From Candidatus Nanopelagicaceae bacterium (GTDB lineage Bacteria; Actinomycetota; Actinomycetes; Nanopelagicales; Nanopelagicaceae): a DNA stretch of 13,197 nucleotides. Below the pieces are notes generated by a model. The model worked only from the letters and a program-made list of their open reading frames with translations. It searched no databases and had not been told where the DNA came from. Position 1 is the stretch's first letter. The number at the start of each line of letters is the position of its first letter. Below are positions 1 to 7,504 of the stretch, piece after piece. The DNA lies in contig CANESA010000009.1 of NCBI GenBank assembly GCA_947440735.1, positions 1 through 13,197 of the forward strand, in the 5' to 3' direction. Position numbers and translations under genes: made by a program.

Positions 1-1
1 G

Positions 2-748
2 ACCTTTAAGTACAACACAGAAGTCACCGGCGTTGAGGTTATTAATTCACGTGCCCGCGCCGTGACAACCTCAAACGGTGAGCGCTATGAGTGTGATGCC
101 CTAGTTATGAATCCAGATCTACCTGTCGTCTGGCGCGACCTTCTTGGAAAGACTCCGCTGAACATTAAGCGACTGAAATATTCCCCTTCCTGCGTGACCT
201 TGCTTGTCGGGTCATCGAAGAAATATGAGCACGCTGCACATCACAATATTCACTTTGGTGAGTCCTGGGATGGGGTTTTTGATGAATTAATCAAAAAGAA
301 AGTTCTGATGACAGACCCATCGATTCTTGTCACGATTCAAAGTAAGGATGATCCATCTCTAGCTCCTGCAGGAAAAGAGTCGTATTACATTCTCTACCCA
401 ACTCCTAACTTGGATGCAGATATTGATTGGAAGAAGCAGGCTGGTCCTTACCGTGATCACATGGTCAAAACACTAGAAGAGCGCGGATACACAGACTTCG
501 AAGCCAGTATTGAAACCGAAGTGATGACGACGCCTCTCGACTGGGAGAATCAAGGGATGATGCGCGGTGCACCATTTGCCAGCGCACACACCTTCTTCCA
601 GACAGGTCCATTTAGACCTCGCAACATTGCAGCAGGATTTGAAAACATCGTCTTTGCTGGCTCTGGTACTCAACCTGGCGTTGGTGTTCCGATGGTTCTT
701 ATCTCAGGACGCCTTGCTGCAGAACGAATTGTTGGACCTGTGAAGTAA
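2..748 (+). CDS. crtI: Phytoene desaturase, C-terminal part (partial, 5' end outside window)
   Basis: Carotenoid biosynthesis enzyme (FAD-dependent amine-oxidase-like fold) that introduces double bonds into phytoene. About 248 codons are visible in a frame open from the window edge; the family is usually near 490-510 residues, so roughly the C-terminal half is present. The clearest evidence is the C-terminal FAD-binding signature, GSGTQPGVGVPMVLISGR followed by LAAERI, which is characteristic of CrtI-type desaturases. Further upstream, CDALVMNPDLPVVW matches the family's 'vvsNaD' region. The reading frame is intact. Its TAA stop shares one base with the crtB ATG (TAATG), so the two genes are almost certainly co-transcribed and translationally coupled. 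Which desaturase product it makes (zeta-carotene, neurosporene or lycopene) cannot be told from this part. A related CrtI-like desaturase or ketolase-type paralogue is possible, but adjacency to crtB favours phytoene desaturase. Confidence 0.93.
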   Translation, partial: TFKYNTEVTGVEVINSRARAVTTSNGERYECDALVMNPDLPVVWRDLLGKTPLNIKRLKYSPSCVTLLVGSSKKYEHAAHHNIHFGESWDGVFDELIKKKVLMTDPSILVTIQSKDDPSLAPAGKESYYILYPTPNLDADIDWKKQAGPYRDHMVKTLEERGYTDFEASIETEVMTTPLDWENQGMMRGAPFASAHTFFQTGPFRPRNIAAGFENIVFAGSGTQPGVGVPMVLISGRLAAERIVGPVK

Positions 749-1659
749 TGAATGAACTTGATGCAGCAGGGATTACTGATCCTGCACTGCGCGCATCATA
801 TGCCGAGTGCAAGAGACTTAATTCGCTGCACGGAAAAACGTATTACTTAGCAACGCTCCTTCTCCCATCTGCTAAGCGTCCATTTGTTCATGCACTCTAT
901 GGCTTTGCACGTTATGCCGATGAGATAGTCGATGATCTCTCATCAACTCTGACACCACAGGAAAAAGCGGATGTATTGCGAACCTGGAGCTCTGGTGTTC
1001 TCTCTGACCTCTCTGCAGGAAAAAGCAATGATGCGGTGGGAGCCGCCCTTGTAGATACCGTCTCTCGCTTTAATATCCCCCACCAACACTTCGTTGATTT
1101 CTTACATTCAATGGAGATGGATCTCACCGTATCGACCTATGCCACTTATGAAGCGCTGAGTGAATACGTTTATGGCTCTGCTGCAGTGATAGGCCTTGAG
1201 ATGGTTCCGATTCTTGGCGTGCTCTCAGATGAAGCGTACGAGAGCGCGAAGAAATTAGGAATTGCATTTCAGCTAGCCAACTTTATCCGCGATGTTGGCG
1301 AAGATCTTGATCGTGGACGTATCTATCTCCCACTTGATGAACTTGCGGCTCATGGGGTCGACGAGAAGATGCTCTATGCCAAAGTTTTGACCCCAGAGAT
1401 TATTAAGGCACTCAAATTTCAGATCGCTCGTGTTCGACAATTACAGGCCGAAGCTGCTCCAGGTATTGATCTTCTGCATGCGACAAGCCGGCCTTGCATC
1501 CGCGCAGCGAGCGAACTTTATTGTGGAATCGTCGATGAGGTCGAAGCTATTGGTTATGACATCTTTAACAAGCGTGCAAAAACTTCCACTGCACGCAGAC
1601 TTCGCGTTGCAGGTAAGGCTTACATTCAGGCGCTTTCTGCAAGACGTGCGCTAGAATAA
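748..1659 (+). CDS. crtB: Phytoene synthase
   Basis: Condenses two geranylgeranyl diphosphates to phytoene, the first committed carotenoid step. It is a 303-residue squalene/phytoene synthase-family protein of normal length. Visible motifs: HGKTYYLAT (28-36), corresponding to the family's 'ktFYlas'; the first Asp-rich motif YADEIVDD (56-63, Asp58, Asp62/63), which binds Mg-diphosphate; and the second, QLANFIRDVGED (175-186, Asp182 and Asp186), followed by LDRGRIYLP. The ATG overlaps the crtI stop by one base and there is no strong Shine-Dalgarno, so initiation probably depends on re-initiation after crtI. The gene ends 1 bp before a THI-box riboswitch. The product could feed C40 carotenoids or retinal for a rhodopsin; the window shows neither lycopene cyclase nor a dioxygenase, so the end product is open. 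Confidence 0.96.
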   Translation: MNELDAAGITDPALRASYAECKRLNSLHGKTYYLATLLLPSAKRPFVHALYGFARYADEIVDDLSSTLTPQEKADVLRTWSSGVLSDLSAGKSNDAVGAALVDTVSRFNIPHQHFVDFLHSMEMDLTVSTYATYEALSEYVYGSAAVIGLEMVPILGVLSDEAYESAKKLGIAFQLANFIRDVGEDLDRGRIYLPLDELAAHGVDEKMLYAKVLTPEIIKALKFQIARVRQLQAEAAPGIDLLHATSRPCIRAASELYCGIVDEVEAIGYDIFNKRAKTSTARRLRVAGKAYIQALSARRALE

Positions 1660-1660
1660 T

Positions 1661-1756
1661 GACGCGGGAGCACATGCGTTACTTGTAACGCTGCTGAGAG
1701 GATCTCAACGTGAGATCGACCGCTAGACCCGTCCGGTAATGCGGATGTGGAAAGGA
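1661..1756 (+). promoter_or_regulatory. THI-box / TPP riboswitch upstream of the PnuC-family gene
   Basis: The leader between crtB and the transporter carries the actinobacterial THI-box landmarks in order: GCGGGAGC (1664-1671), CTGAGA (1694-1699, the pyrimidine-sensing loop) and GACCGC (1718-1723), then a P4/P5-like part with CCGGTAATGCGG (1733-1744). Two perfect hairpins fill the variable arms: GCGTTAC-TT-GTAACGC (1676-1691) and GATCTCA-ACG-TGAGATC (1701-1717). AGCA (1669-1672) can pair with TGCT (1692-1695) as P2. The Shine-Dalgarno AAGGA (1752-1756), 7 nt before the ATG, sits at the 3' edge, so control of translation initiation is the likely mode. The 3' half is shorter than the usual ACCTGATC...GCCGGCG...GGGA block, so assignment rests mainly on the 5' half plus gene context. 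No terminator-like stem plus U-run was seen. Confidence 0.78.
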
Positions 1757-1763
1757 AATACTT

Positions 1764-2309
1764 ATGTCTACCCTTGAAATCATTGCAGCAGTAATTTCAT
1801 TTATCGGTGTCGTACTCGGTGTCACTGGAAAGAGAATTACTTGGCCTTGGTGGGCGCTGAGCAGCGTCCTCTACGGAATTCTTTTCATTCAATGGGATCT
1901 CTTTGCAAGTGCAGGGTTACAACTGGTCTTTATAGCCGCTGCAATCGCAGGATGGTTTGGCTGGGGCAAGAAAGGTGCAATCCCTGGACCACTCAAAAAT
2001 AGTTACCGCATCTACACAGCGGTTGCGATTATTCTCGCCACTCTTGCTTTAGCACCCATCCTTGATCGATTGGGTGCAGCCTCAACATATGCCGATGCCA
2101 TTCTTCTCTTTGGTTCAATTGCAGCGCAAATGCTGATGGTCTATGAGAAATATGAAACCTGGATTCTCTGGCTTGTGGTTGATCTTGGATATACCGCGCT
2201 TTACTTCAGCCAAGAGCTTTATCTCACATCGATGCTCTATCTTGTATTTACCGTCGTAGCAGCTGTGGGTTGGAGGAGTTGGTATGCAACTTATCGACGC
2301 ACTAGCTGA
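1764..2309 (+). CDS. pnuT: PnuC-family transporter, probable thiamine transporter PnuT
   Basis: Integral membrane protein of 181 residues with 6-7 hydrophobic helices. An internal pseudo-repeat typical of the PnuC (SemiSWEET-like) fold is visible: W28-W67 (WWALSSVLYGILFIQ ... GWFGW) resembles W133-W173 (ETWILWLVVDLGY ... GWRSW), each with a conserved ...LYF/LF...LQLVF/LYLVF...GW pattern. PnuC proteins are facilitators for vitamin precursors: PnuC for nicotinamide riboside, PnuX for riboflavin, PnuT for thiamine. The specificity call comes from the THI-box directly upstream, so it is inference from context. Facilitators need intracellular phosphorylation to trap substrate, and a small kinase follows with a 26-nt overlap. 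The start has a good Shine-Dalgarno (AAGGA, 7-nt spacer). Without the riboswitch, a nicotinamide-riboside role would be the alternative. Confidence 0.85.
   Translation: MSTLEIIAAVISFIGVVLGVTGKRITWPWWALSSVLYGILFIQWDLFASAGLQLVFIAAAIAGWFGWGKKGAIPGPLKNSYRIYTAVAIILATLALAPILDRLGAASTYADAILLFGSIAAQMLMVYEKYETWILWLVVDLGYTALYFSQELYLTSMLYLVFTVVAAVGWRSWYATYRRTS
2272..2278 (+). promoter_or_regulatory. Internal Shine-Dalgarno for the P-loop kinase
   Basis: GGAGGAG lies inside the last codons of the transporter gene, 5 nt before the ATG at 2284. It is a strong ribosome binding site and fixes the kinase start, giving a 26-nt gene overlap. Confidence 0.75.
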
Positions 2310-2820
2310 GATTGCACAAGGAGTTGACCAACCCATCATTGCAATTGATGGACCAGCAGGAGCTGGCAAAACCACACTTGCATCGACAATCTTCTTAGCG
2401 CTCTCGCCACACATAAGTACAACTGTTATTCATATGGATGAGCTCTACCCTGGCTGGGAGAGCGCGCTCGGTGGCGAATTATCAAAATCCCTGACCTGGC
2501 TCACTTCATGCCATAAAGCGAAGAAGCCGCTGCTCTACTCATCATTTAACTGGGCTACCAATGAATTCCATGAGCCACAATCTCACCCATCCACCCACTT
2601 ACTTATTCTTGAGGGTGTGGCCAGCGCACAGATTGCAATCGAAGAAAGTTTGGCCACCTCGATCTGGCTCGATCTGGATCCGTTAGTCGGATATCAAAGA
2701 GTGATTGACCGAGATGGTGAGAAGATTTCTCGAGAGATGACGCAATGGCTTGTGATGCAAGAGCAACACTTTGCAGCAGATAGGACGAAAGAGCGCTGCG
2801 AATTCCTTCTTTCAACCTAA
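2284..2820 (+). CDS. Small P-loop kinase (uridine-kinase-like), candidate thiamine-trapping kinase
   Basis: A 178-residue nucleotide-binding protein. The Walker A motif GPAGAGKT is at 23-30 after the strand PIIAIDG; an acidic HMDELYPGW motif at 50-58 occupies the place of the 'DDFY' substrate/Mg motif of uridine kinases; LLILEG (107-111, Glu110) is the Walker B-like strand; and an Arg-rich lid region follows (Arg139, Arg143, with RDG at 143-145). The C-terminal HFAADRTKER is typical of a family widespread in Actinobacteria and usually annotated only as ATP-binding protein or uridine kinase-like. It overlaps pnuT by 26 nt and lies behind the THI-box, so co-regulation by TPP is likely. This makes thiamine (or a precursor) the favoured substrate, phosphorylated to retain it in the cell. 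Function is inferred from context only; a nucleoside kinase or unrelated ATPase is not excluded. Confidence 0.8.
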   Translation: MQLIDALAEIAQGVDQPIIAIDGPAGAGKTTLASTIFLALSPHISTTVIHMDELYPGWESALGGELSKSLTWLTSCHKAKKPLLYSSFNWATNEFHEPQSHPSTHLLILEGVASAQIAIEESLATSIWLDLDPLVGYQRVIDRDGEKISREMTQWLVMQEQHFAADRTKERCEFLLST

Positions 2821-2823
2821 AAT
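2818..2823 (+). promoter_or_regulatory. Possible -10 element of a leaderless pknB promoter
   Basis: TAAAAT (five of six bases of TATAAT) ends 6 nt before the pknB ATG, and no Shine-Dalgarno precedes that ATG. Transcription would start at or next to the A of the start codon. No convincing -35 hexamer is seen 16-18 nt upstream. Confidence 0.4.
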
Positions 2824-2829
2824 TCAACC

Positions 2830-4734
2830 ATGTCCGACCTCACTGGAAACCTCATCGATGGTCGCTATCAGCTCTTGCGTCAGATGGATGCTGGAGGCAT
2901 GGCCACAATCTATGAGGCTATAGATACGCGCCTCGATCGACGAGTTGCAGTGAAAATCATGCACGCCCATCTCGCCCAAGATGAACAGTTCGTTGAACGT
3001 TTTATCCGTGAAGCAAAGGCTGCAGCAGCGCTCAGTCATCCCAATATCGTCGCTGTGCAAGATCAGGGCTGGAATCAAAGTGGAATTCCTGCCGTCTTTA
3101 TCGTGATGGAGTTAGTCGACGGACACACCCTGCGTGAGTACCTCAATGAGCGTGGCAAGATCGCAGCAGCAGATGGAATTAAATTTATGCTCCCAGTACT
3201 TAGCGCACTCGGTGCGGCGCATCGATTAGGAATTGTTCATAGAGATGTAAAGCCTGAAAATATTCTTGTATCTAAAGAGGGTCGCATAAAGATTACCGAT
3301 TTCGGTCTTGCAAAGGGTGCCATGATCGGCAGCACAATGACAGCCGAATCAAGTGTCATTTTGGGAAGTGTCTCCTACCTCTCCCCCGAGCAAGTCTCGC
3401 GTGGGATTGCAGATTCACGAAGCGATGTGTATTCGGCTGCGATTACTGCATTCGAAATTTTCACCGGAACTAAACCTTTTGAAGGTGATGAGCCGATCCA
3501 GATTGCATTTATGCATGTAAATTCACGGGTACCTCGAATCAGCTCACTTATTCCAGATATTCCAAAGGCGCTGGACGATCTCATCTTTGCTGCGACAAGT
3601 GTCGATCCAGATGAGCGTCCCCGCGATTGTCAGATTTTCCACAGTCAACTTCTTGCAATTTCGCAGGCGCTCAACCCATCTGCACCTCAACTGAGTCTTG
3701 AGCTAGATATTCCTATCGCGCCAATGAGAGAGAAAACAAAGAAGAAATCTCGTGGGAAATTTACTCAAATCACCGAGAAAATCTCACTGACACTTCCATC
3801 TGCAGCCGCAAAAGAGACAACCGTGCAGGTACGCGAGCGTAAGAAGGTAAGCAAGCGAGTGCGTCGCAATCGCTGGATCGCTGCAGGACTTGCAGTGCTA
3901 TTGGGAATTACAACGTGGTGGGTGCTCATCGGCCCAGGTGCATCAGTGAAATTCCCTTCAGTCGTGGGGGCTACGACAGAACAAGCTAATTCCACGCTCA
4001 CTGCTCTTGGTTTAACTACAGTAATTGTTGAAGAACGATTTGATGAAGATATTGCGAAGGGTCGTGTTATTTCGACTGATCCATTTGCAGGAGATTCGAT
4101 AGCACTTGGTGGAACAGTAAATCTTGTTGTATCTAAGGGAGCAGAGCGATACACAATCCCTTCTCTTATTGGCCTTACTCCGGAGGCTGCCGTGAATCTC
4201 CTAGCAAAATCACCACTTACGGTTGGTGAGATCACCGAGGTTTTCAACGACAAAGTTCCACAGGGGTTTGTTATCTCTTCAAATCCTGCACAAGGAACCC
4301 GAGTCAAGCGCGAGACGATAGTTGATATGGTCGTCAGTAAGGGAGTCGAAACATTTAGCCTCGCTTCGTTGGTTGGAACAAATGGCGAACAAGCCCTTAA
4401 TGAATTAACTGAAGCTGGATTTAACGTAACGGTGACATATGCATTCGATGAAAAGGTCATGCCGGGTGAAGTAATTTCACAACAACCCGCCGCAGGAGCT
4501 GCACTACCTAAGGGAACTGCGGTAGAAATATTTGTCTCCAAGGGGACTGCCTATGTCTATATACCTAATGTGATGCGATTCGCCCAAGATCGTGCAACTG
4601 CACTTCTCAAAGATTTAGGGCTGAAAGTTGTCGTGAAGAAGGTAACAAAGAGTGGCAAATTGGTGATTGGAATAGACCCTAAGGTCGACGCCAAGGTTAA
4701 GCGTGGAAGTACGGTGACTCTCACAGTAGGGTAG
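2830..4734 (+). CDS. pknB: PknB-type membrane Ser/Thr protein kinase with four PASTA domains
   Basis: Receptor-like kinase, 634 residues. The kinase domain is ~10-280: catalytic Lys42 (VAVKIM), alpha-C Glu61, HRDVKPEN (137-144, catalytic Asp139), DFG (157-159) and a SPE variant of APE (185-187). The glycine loop reads MDAGGMA (19-25), so the first loop glycine is Asp20. A basic juxtamembrane stretch (335-348) precedes one transmembrane helix (~349-367), then four extracellular PASTA repeats at ~374-437, 441-505, 508-572 and 576-634, each opening with a short hydrophobic strand and three closing in VSKG. PASTA repeats bind muropeptide/lipid II, so the role is sensing cell-wall state and phosphorylating division and growth proteins. 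Actinobacterial pknB usually sits with pknA, pbpA, rodA and pstP; here it is alone between vitamin salvage and DNA repair genes, so it could be PknL-like (also PASTA-bearing) instead. No Shine-Dalgarno is seen; a -10-like hexamer suggests a leaderless start. Confidence 0.93.
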   Translation: MSDLTGNLIDGRYQLLRQMDAGGMATIYEAIDTRLDRRVAVKIMHAHLAQDEQFVERFIREAKAAAALSHPNIVAVQDQGWNQSGIPAVFIVMELVDGHTLREYLNERGKIAAADGIKFMLPVLSALGAAHRLGIVHRDVKPENILVSKEGRIKITDFGLAKGAMIGSTMTAESSVILGSVSYLSPEQVSRGIADSRSDVYSAAITAFEIFTGTKPFEGDEPIQIAFMHVNSRVPRISSLIPDIPKALDDLIFAATSVDPDERPRDCQIFHSQLLAISQALNPSAPQLSLELDIPIAPMREKTKKKSRGKFTQITEKISLTLPSAAAKETTVQVRERKKVSKRVRRNRWIAAGLAVLLGITTWWVLIGPGASVKFPSVVGATTEQANSTLTALGLTTVIVEERFDEDIAKGRVISTDPFAGDSIALGGTVNLVVSKGAERYTIPSLIGLTPEAAVNLLAKSPLTVGEITEVFNDKVPQGFVISSNPAQGTRVKRETIVDMVVSKGVETFSLASLVGTNGEQALNELTEAGFNVTVTYAFDEKVMPGEVISQQPAAGAALPKGTAVEIFVSKGTAYVYIPNVMRFAQDRATALLKDLGLKVVVKKVTKSGKLVIGIDPKVDAKVKRGSTVTLTVG

Positions 4735-4738
4735 GCAA

Positions 4739-5602
4739 ATGCCAAAAGCAGCCCTGCCTCGCATCGGAGCCCACACACCTACAAGCGGTGGAATGGCTAA
4801 GCGTTCAATCGAATACGCGCGTATTACTGAGGCCGAAGCAATTCAAGTCTTCACATCAAATCCGCGCGGATGGGCGATGCCTGAGACAAATCATGAGGCA
4901 GATGCGCTCTTTCGTGAGCGAGCAGATGAGTTAGATTTGGAAGTCTATGTACACGCTCCCTTCCTCATTAATTTGGGTTCACCCACTGAAGGCACATATA
5001 AGAATTCTTTAGCATCGACTGCCTACTCACTTAAGCGAGGCCAAGAAATTGGCGCACTTGGAGTTGTTGTACATACAGGTTCTGCAGTCAACGAAGATTT
5101 TATCGAGAGCGCATGGAAGCAAATCCATGAGGGAATGATGCCGATTCTTAACGCGCTATCAAGTGATGCTCCTTATCTACTCCTTGAACCCACAGCTGGC
5201 CAAGGCCAATCTCTTGTTAAGCGTTTAGAAGATTTAGAGCACTACTTGAAAGCATTCGACTACCATCCCAAGGTTGGCATCTGTCTTGATACCTGCCATG
5301 TCTTTGCCGCAGGCCATGACATTGCAAAAAAAGGTGGAATGAAAGAGACCCTCGATCTACTTGTAGAGGTTGCAGGCGCAGAACGTATTCAGTTGATTCA
5401 CGCAAATGATTCGATGGATGTCTGTGGCGCACTTAAAGATCGCCACCAAAATATCGGTGAAGGTTTTATCGGCACCGATCCATTTAAAGAGCTATTGGCA
5501 CACCCTGCAGTGGTTAATGCTCCACTCATTCTTGAAACACCGGGCATGGAGCCAGAACATGGAAAAGAGATTGCTCTCTTGAAGAAGTTGCGAAAGGGCT
5601 AG
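4739..5602 (+). CDS. nfo: Deoxyribonuclease IV (endonuclease IV, AP endonuclease)
   Basis: Cleaves DNA 5' of abasic sites and removes 3' blocking groups in base excision repair; a trinuclear Zn TIM-barrel enzyme. At 287 residues it has normal length. All nine expected metal ligands can be placed: His72 (VHAPF), His112 (VVHTGS), Glu150 (LLEPT), Asp184 and His187 (LDTCH), His221 (IHAND), Asp234 and His236 (KDRHQNIG), Glu266 (LILETPG). The N-terminal IGAHT..GGM and QVFTSNPRGW are also family hallmarks. The ATG lies 4 nt after the pknB stop, with an AGGG-like Shine-Dalgarno inside the pknB end, so it is likely in the same operon. No functional link to pknB is obvious beyond co-transcription. Confidence 0.96.
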   Translation: MPKAALPRIGAHTPTSGGMAKRSIEYARITEAEAIQVFTSNPRGWAMPETNHEADALFRERADELDLEVYVHAPFLINLGSPTEGTYKNSLASTAYSLKRGQEIGALGVVVHTGSAVNEDFIESAWKQIHEGMMPILNALSSDAPYLLLEPTAGQGQSLVKRLEDLEHYLKAFDYHPKVGICLDTCHVFAAGHDIAKKGGMKETLDLLVEVAGAERIQLIHANDSMDVCGALKDRHQNIGEGFIGTDPFKELLAHPAVVNAPLILETPGMEPEHGKEIALLKKLRKG

Positions 5603-5613
5603 GGCGAACCATA

Positions 5614-6480
5614 ATGAAAACTCATGCTGGGCGTATGCGCCTTGCCCCCGTTGCCCTTATCTTGTTGGCAGCTTCCTGGGGTCTCGCATTTGTGATTATG
5701 AAGGACTCAATTGAGCGACAGAGTGTTAACAGCTTTCTCTTTACTAGATTTCTCTGCGCAGTCCTTTTTCTCGTTGCATTCCGGCCAACGGTCTTTCGGA
5801 AGATCACAAAAGATCTCTTTATCAAGGCTTTCGCAGCTGGGCTCCTTCTTGGTGCGGGCTACATATTGCAGACAGAGGGCCTTGCTAGAACAGGTGCTGC
5901 GATTACCGGTTTTGTTACAGGGCTCTATGTCGTTGCGACACCGCTGATTTCGGCTCTTCTCTTAAAGAAGAAGATCTCTCTATTCACTTGGGGATGTGTA
6001 GCACTTGCCACTGTCGGTCTAGCCCTGCTCTCTCTTCGTGGCTGGTCAATGGGCTTTGGCGAATTTCTCGTTCTTCTCTGTGCAATCGCATTTGGCGCAC
6101 ACATTGTCGCCCTCGGACAATGGAGTGCTGGGCGTGATGTCTATGCAATGACAACGGTGCAGCTCTTCGCCGTTACAGTCCTCACCGGTGGATTTGCATT
6201 TGCTGAGGGATATGAAGTTCCACCTGATTACGGTGTGTGGGCGGTTGTTATTTTTACCGCGATCGTCTGCACTGCATTTGGTTTCATTGTTCAAACATGG
6301 GCTCAAGCTCACATCGAACCAACGAAGGTCGCGGTGATTTTGACCTTGGAAGTTGTATTTGCCGCTCTCTTTGCAATCACCATCGGACGCGAGACAATGA
6401 GCTTCCAGGTGGCTCTCGGTGGAATTATCCTGCTCACCGCGATGTACCTCATCGTTGTAAAGGAACCTGCCAATGATTGA
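5614..6480 (+). CDS. EamA/DMT-superfamily permease
   Basis: Cytoplasmic-membrane protein of 288 residues with two EamA halves of about five helices each (~12-141 and ~150-282). Typical signs are the helix-1 motif LLAASWGLAFVIMK, the end of the first half with LYVVATPLISALLLKK, and the second-half motif Q..IEPTKVAVILTLEVVFAALF. Family members export or import metabolites such as amino acids, nucleosides or sugars-phosphates; the substrate cannot be read from sequence. It starts 11 nt after nfo and its end overlaps the threonine aldolase start by 8 nt, so the pair is probably translationally coupled, which makes an amino-acid (threonine/glycine-like) substrate conceivable but unproven. Met8 is an alternative start; Met1 was kept because a GGGC/AGGG purine stretch precedes it. 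Confidence 0.88.
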   Translation: MKTHAGRMRLAPVALILLAASWGLAFVIMKDSIERQSVNSFLFTRFLCAVLFLVAFRPTVFRKITKDLFIKAFAAGLLLGAGYILQTEGLARTGAAITGFVTGLYVVATPLISALLLKKKISLFTWGCVALATVGLALLSLRGWSMGFGEFLVLLCAIAFGAHIVALGQWSAGRDVYAMTTVQLFAVTVLTGGFAFAEGYEVPPDYGVWAVVIFTAIVCTAFGFIVQTWAQAHIEPTKVAVILTLEVVFAALFAITIGRETMSFQVALGGIILLTAMYLIVVKEPAND

Positions 6481-7504
6481 TCTTCGTTCAGATACCGTCA
6501 CAGTTCCCTCTGCAGCCATGCGCGAAGTGATCGCAAGCGCTCCCGTGGGAGATGATGTTTACGGTGATGACCCGACTGTAAATGCACTTGAAGAGCGAGT
6601 TGCCGCACTCTTCGGCAAAGAGGCTGGTCTCTTTACACCTACTGGCTCGCTAGCAAATCAATTGATGATGCGCACTCTTGTACAGCCCGGTCAGGAAATT
6701 CTCGCTGAAACTAACTCTCATGTTGTGCGTGCTGAGCTTGGCGCAGCAGCAACATTTTCTGGAATTACTACACGAACATGGCTGGCACCATCAGGGTTAC
6801 TACACGCATCTGATCCGCTGGCAATTGCCGAACCCAATGCGGGGCCATATTTAGTCTCAACCGCTGCCATCGCAATTGAAAATACGCATAACTTTGGTGG
6901 CGGCACAGTTCAGCCACTTGATCAGATGAAATCACTCTACGAGCAAGCACATTCGATGGGAATTGCGATCCACCTTGATGGAGCACGTATCTGGAATGCC
7001 CATGTGGCAAGCGGTGTATTACTTGCTGATTACGGCAAGTATGCAGACACCATTAGCGTCTGTTTTTCTAAAGGTTTAGGGGCGCCTATCGGCTCCATGG
7101 CTCTTTCAACGAGCGAACGAATTGCTTCGGCTCGAGTTTGGCGCAAAAGATACGGTGGTGGAATGCGCCAGGTGGGAATCTTGGCAGCAGCAGCCGACTA
7201 CGCCATTACACATCACATGAGTGATCTCAGCCACGATCATCGCCGAGCAAAGGCTCTGGCAACGGCCATATCTCACGTTAATTCTTCACTCATTGATCCA
7301 TCATCGGTTGCAACAAACATTGTTGGACTGGATCTCAAAGCTGTGGGAATCACTGCTGCAGAACTTGCAACACGTACAAAGGAGGCTGGCTTACTGATCG
7401 GAGCTCTCGGTCCACACTTTGCACGCCTTGTGACACATCGTGACTTTGATGATGCACAGTGTGATCAAGCGATAGAAATTTTACGCAAGGCCCTCGTGGC
7501 GTAA
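6473..7504 (+). CDS. ltaE: Low-specificity L-threonine aldolase
   Basis: PLP enzyme cleaving L-threonine/allo-threonine to glycine and acetaldehyde, supplying glycine. It is a 343-residue fold-type I aminotransferase-like protein of normal length. Family signatures: the N-terminal IDLRSDTVTVPS; VGDDVYGDDPTVNALEE; LFTPTGSLANQL; AIENTHNFGGG; IHLDGARIWNA, with the PLP-pyridine Asp; and SVCFSKGLGAPIGS, with Schiff-base Lys200. RKRYGGGMRQ near the middle is also conserved. The start overlaps the upstream permease by 8 nt, with an AAGGA Shine-Dalgarno about 9 nt before ATG. The 3' end overlaps the convergent ogt gene by 24 nt. A beta-eliminating lyase-family relative is the only reasonable alternative. 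Confidence 0.94.
   Translation: MIDLRSDTVTVPSAAMREVIASAPVGDDVYGDDPTVNALEERVAALFGKEAGLFTPTGSLANQLMMRTLVQPGQEILAETNSHVVRAELGAAATFSGITTRTWLAPSGLLHASDPLAIAEPNAGPYLVSTAAIAIENTHNFGGGTVQPLDQMKSLYEQAHSMGIAIHLDGARIWNAHVASGVLLADYGKYADTISVCFSKGLGAPIGSMALSTSERIASARVWRKRYGGGMRQVGILAAAADYAITHHMSDLSHDHRRAKALATAISHVNSSLIDPSSVATNIVGLDLKAVGITAAELATRTKEAGLLIGALGPHFARLVTHRDFDDAQCDQAIEILRKALVA

Noticed and set aside
3765..4541. 258-codon - strand open frame opposite pknB
   Set aside because: It lies entirely antisense to the PASTA region of pknB, with low-complexity Thr/Ser/Val-rich translation; a codon-bias shadow.
6046..6519. 157-codon - strand open frame opposite the DMT permease end
   Set aside because: Antisense to two well-supported overlapping genes, no motif, hydrophilic composition expected from the complement of a membrane protein gene.
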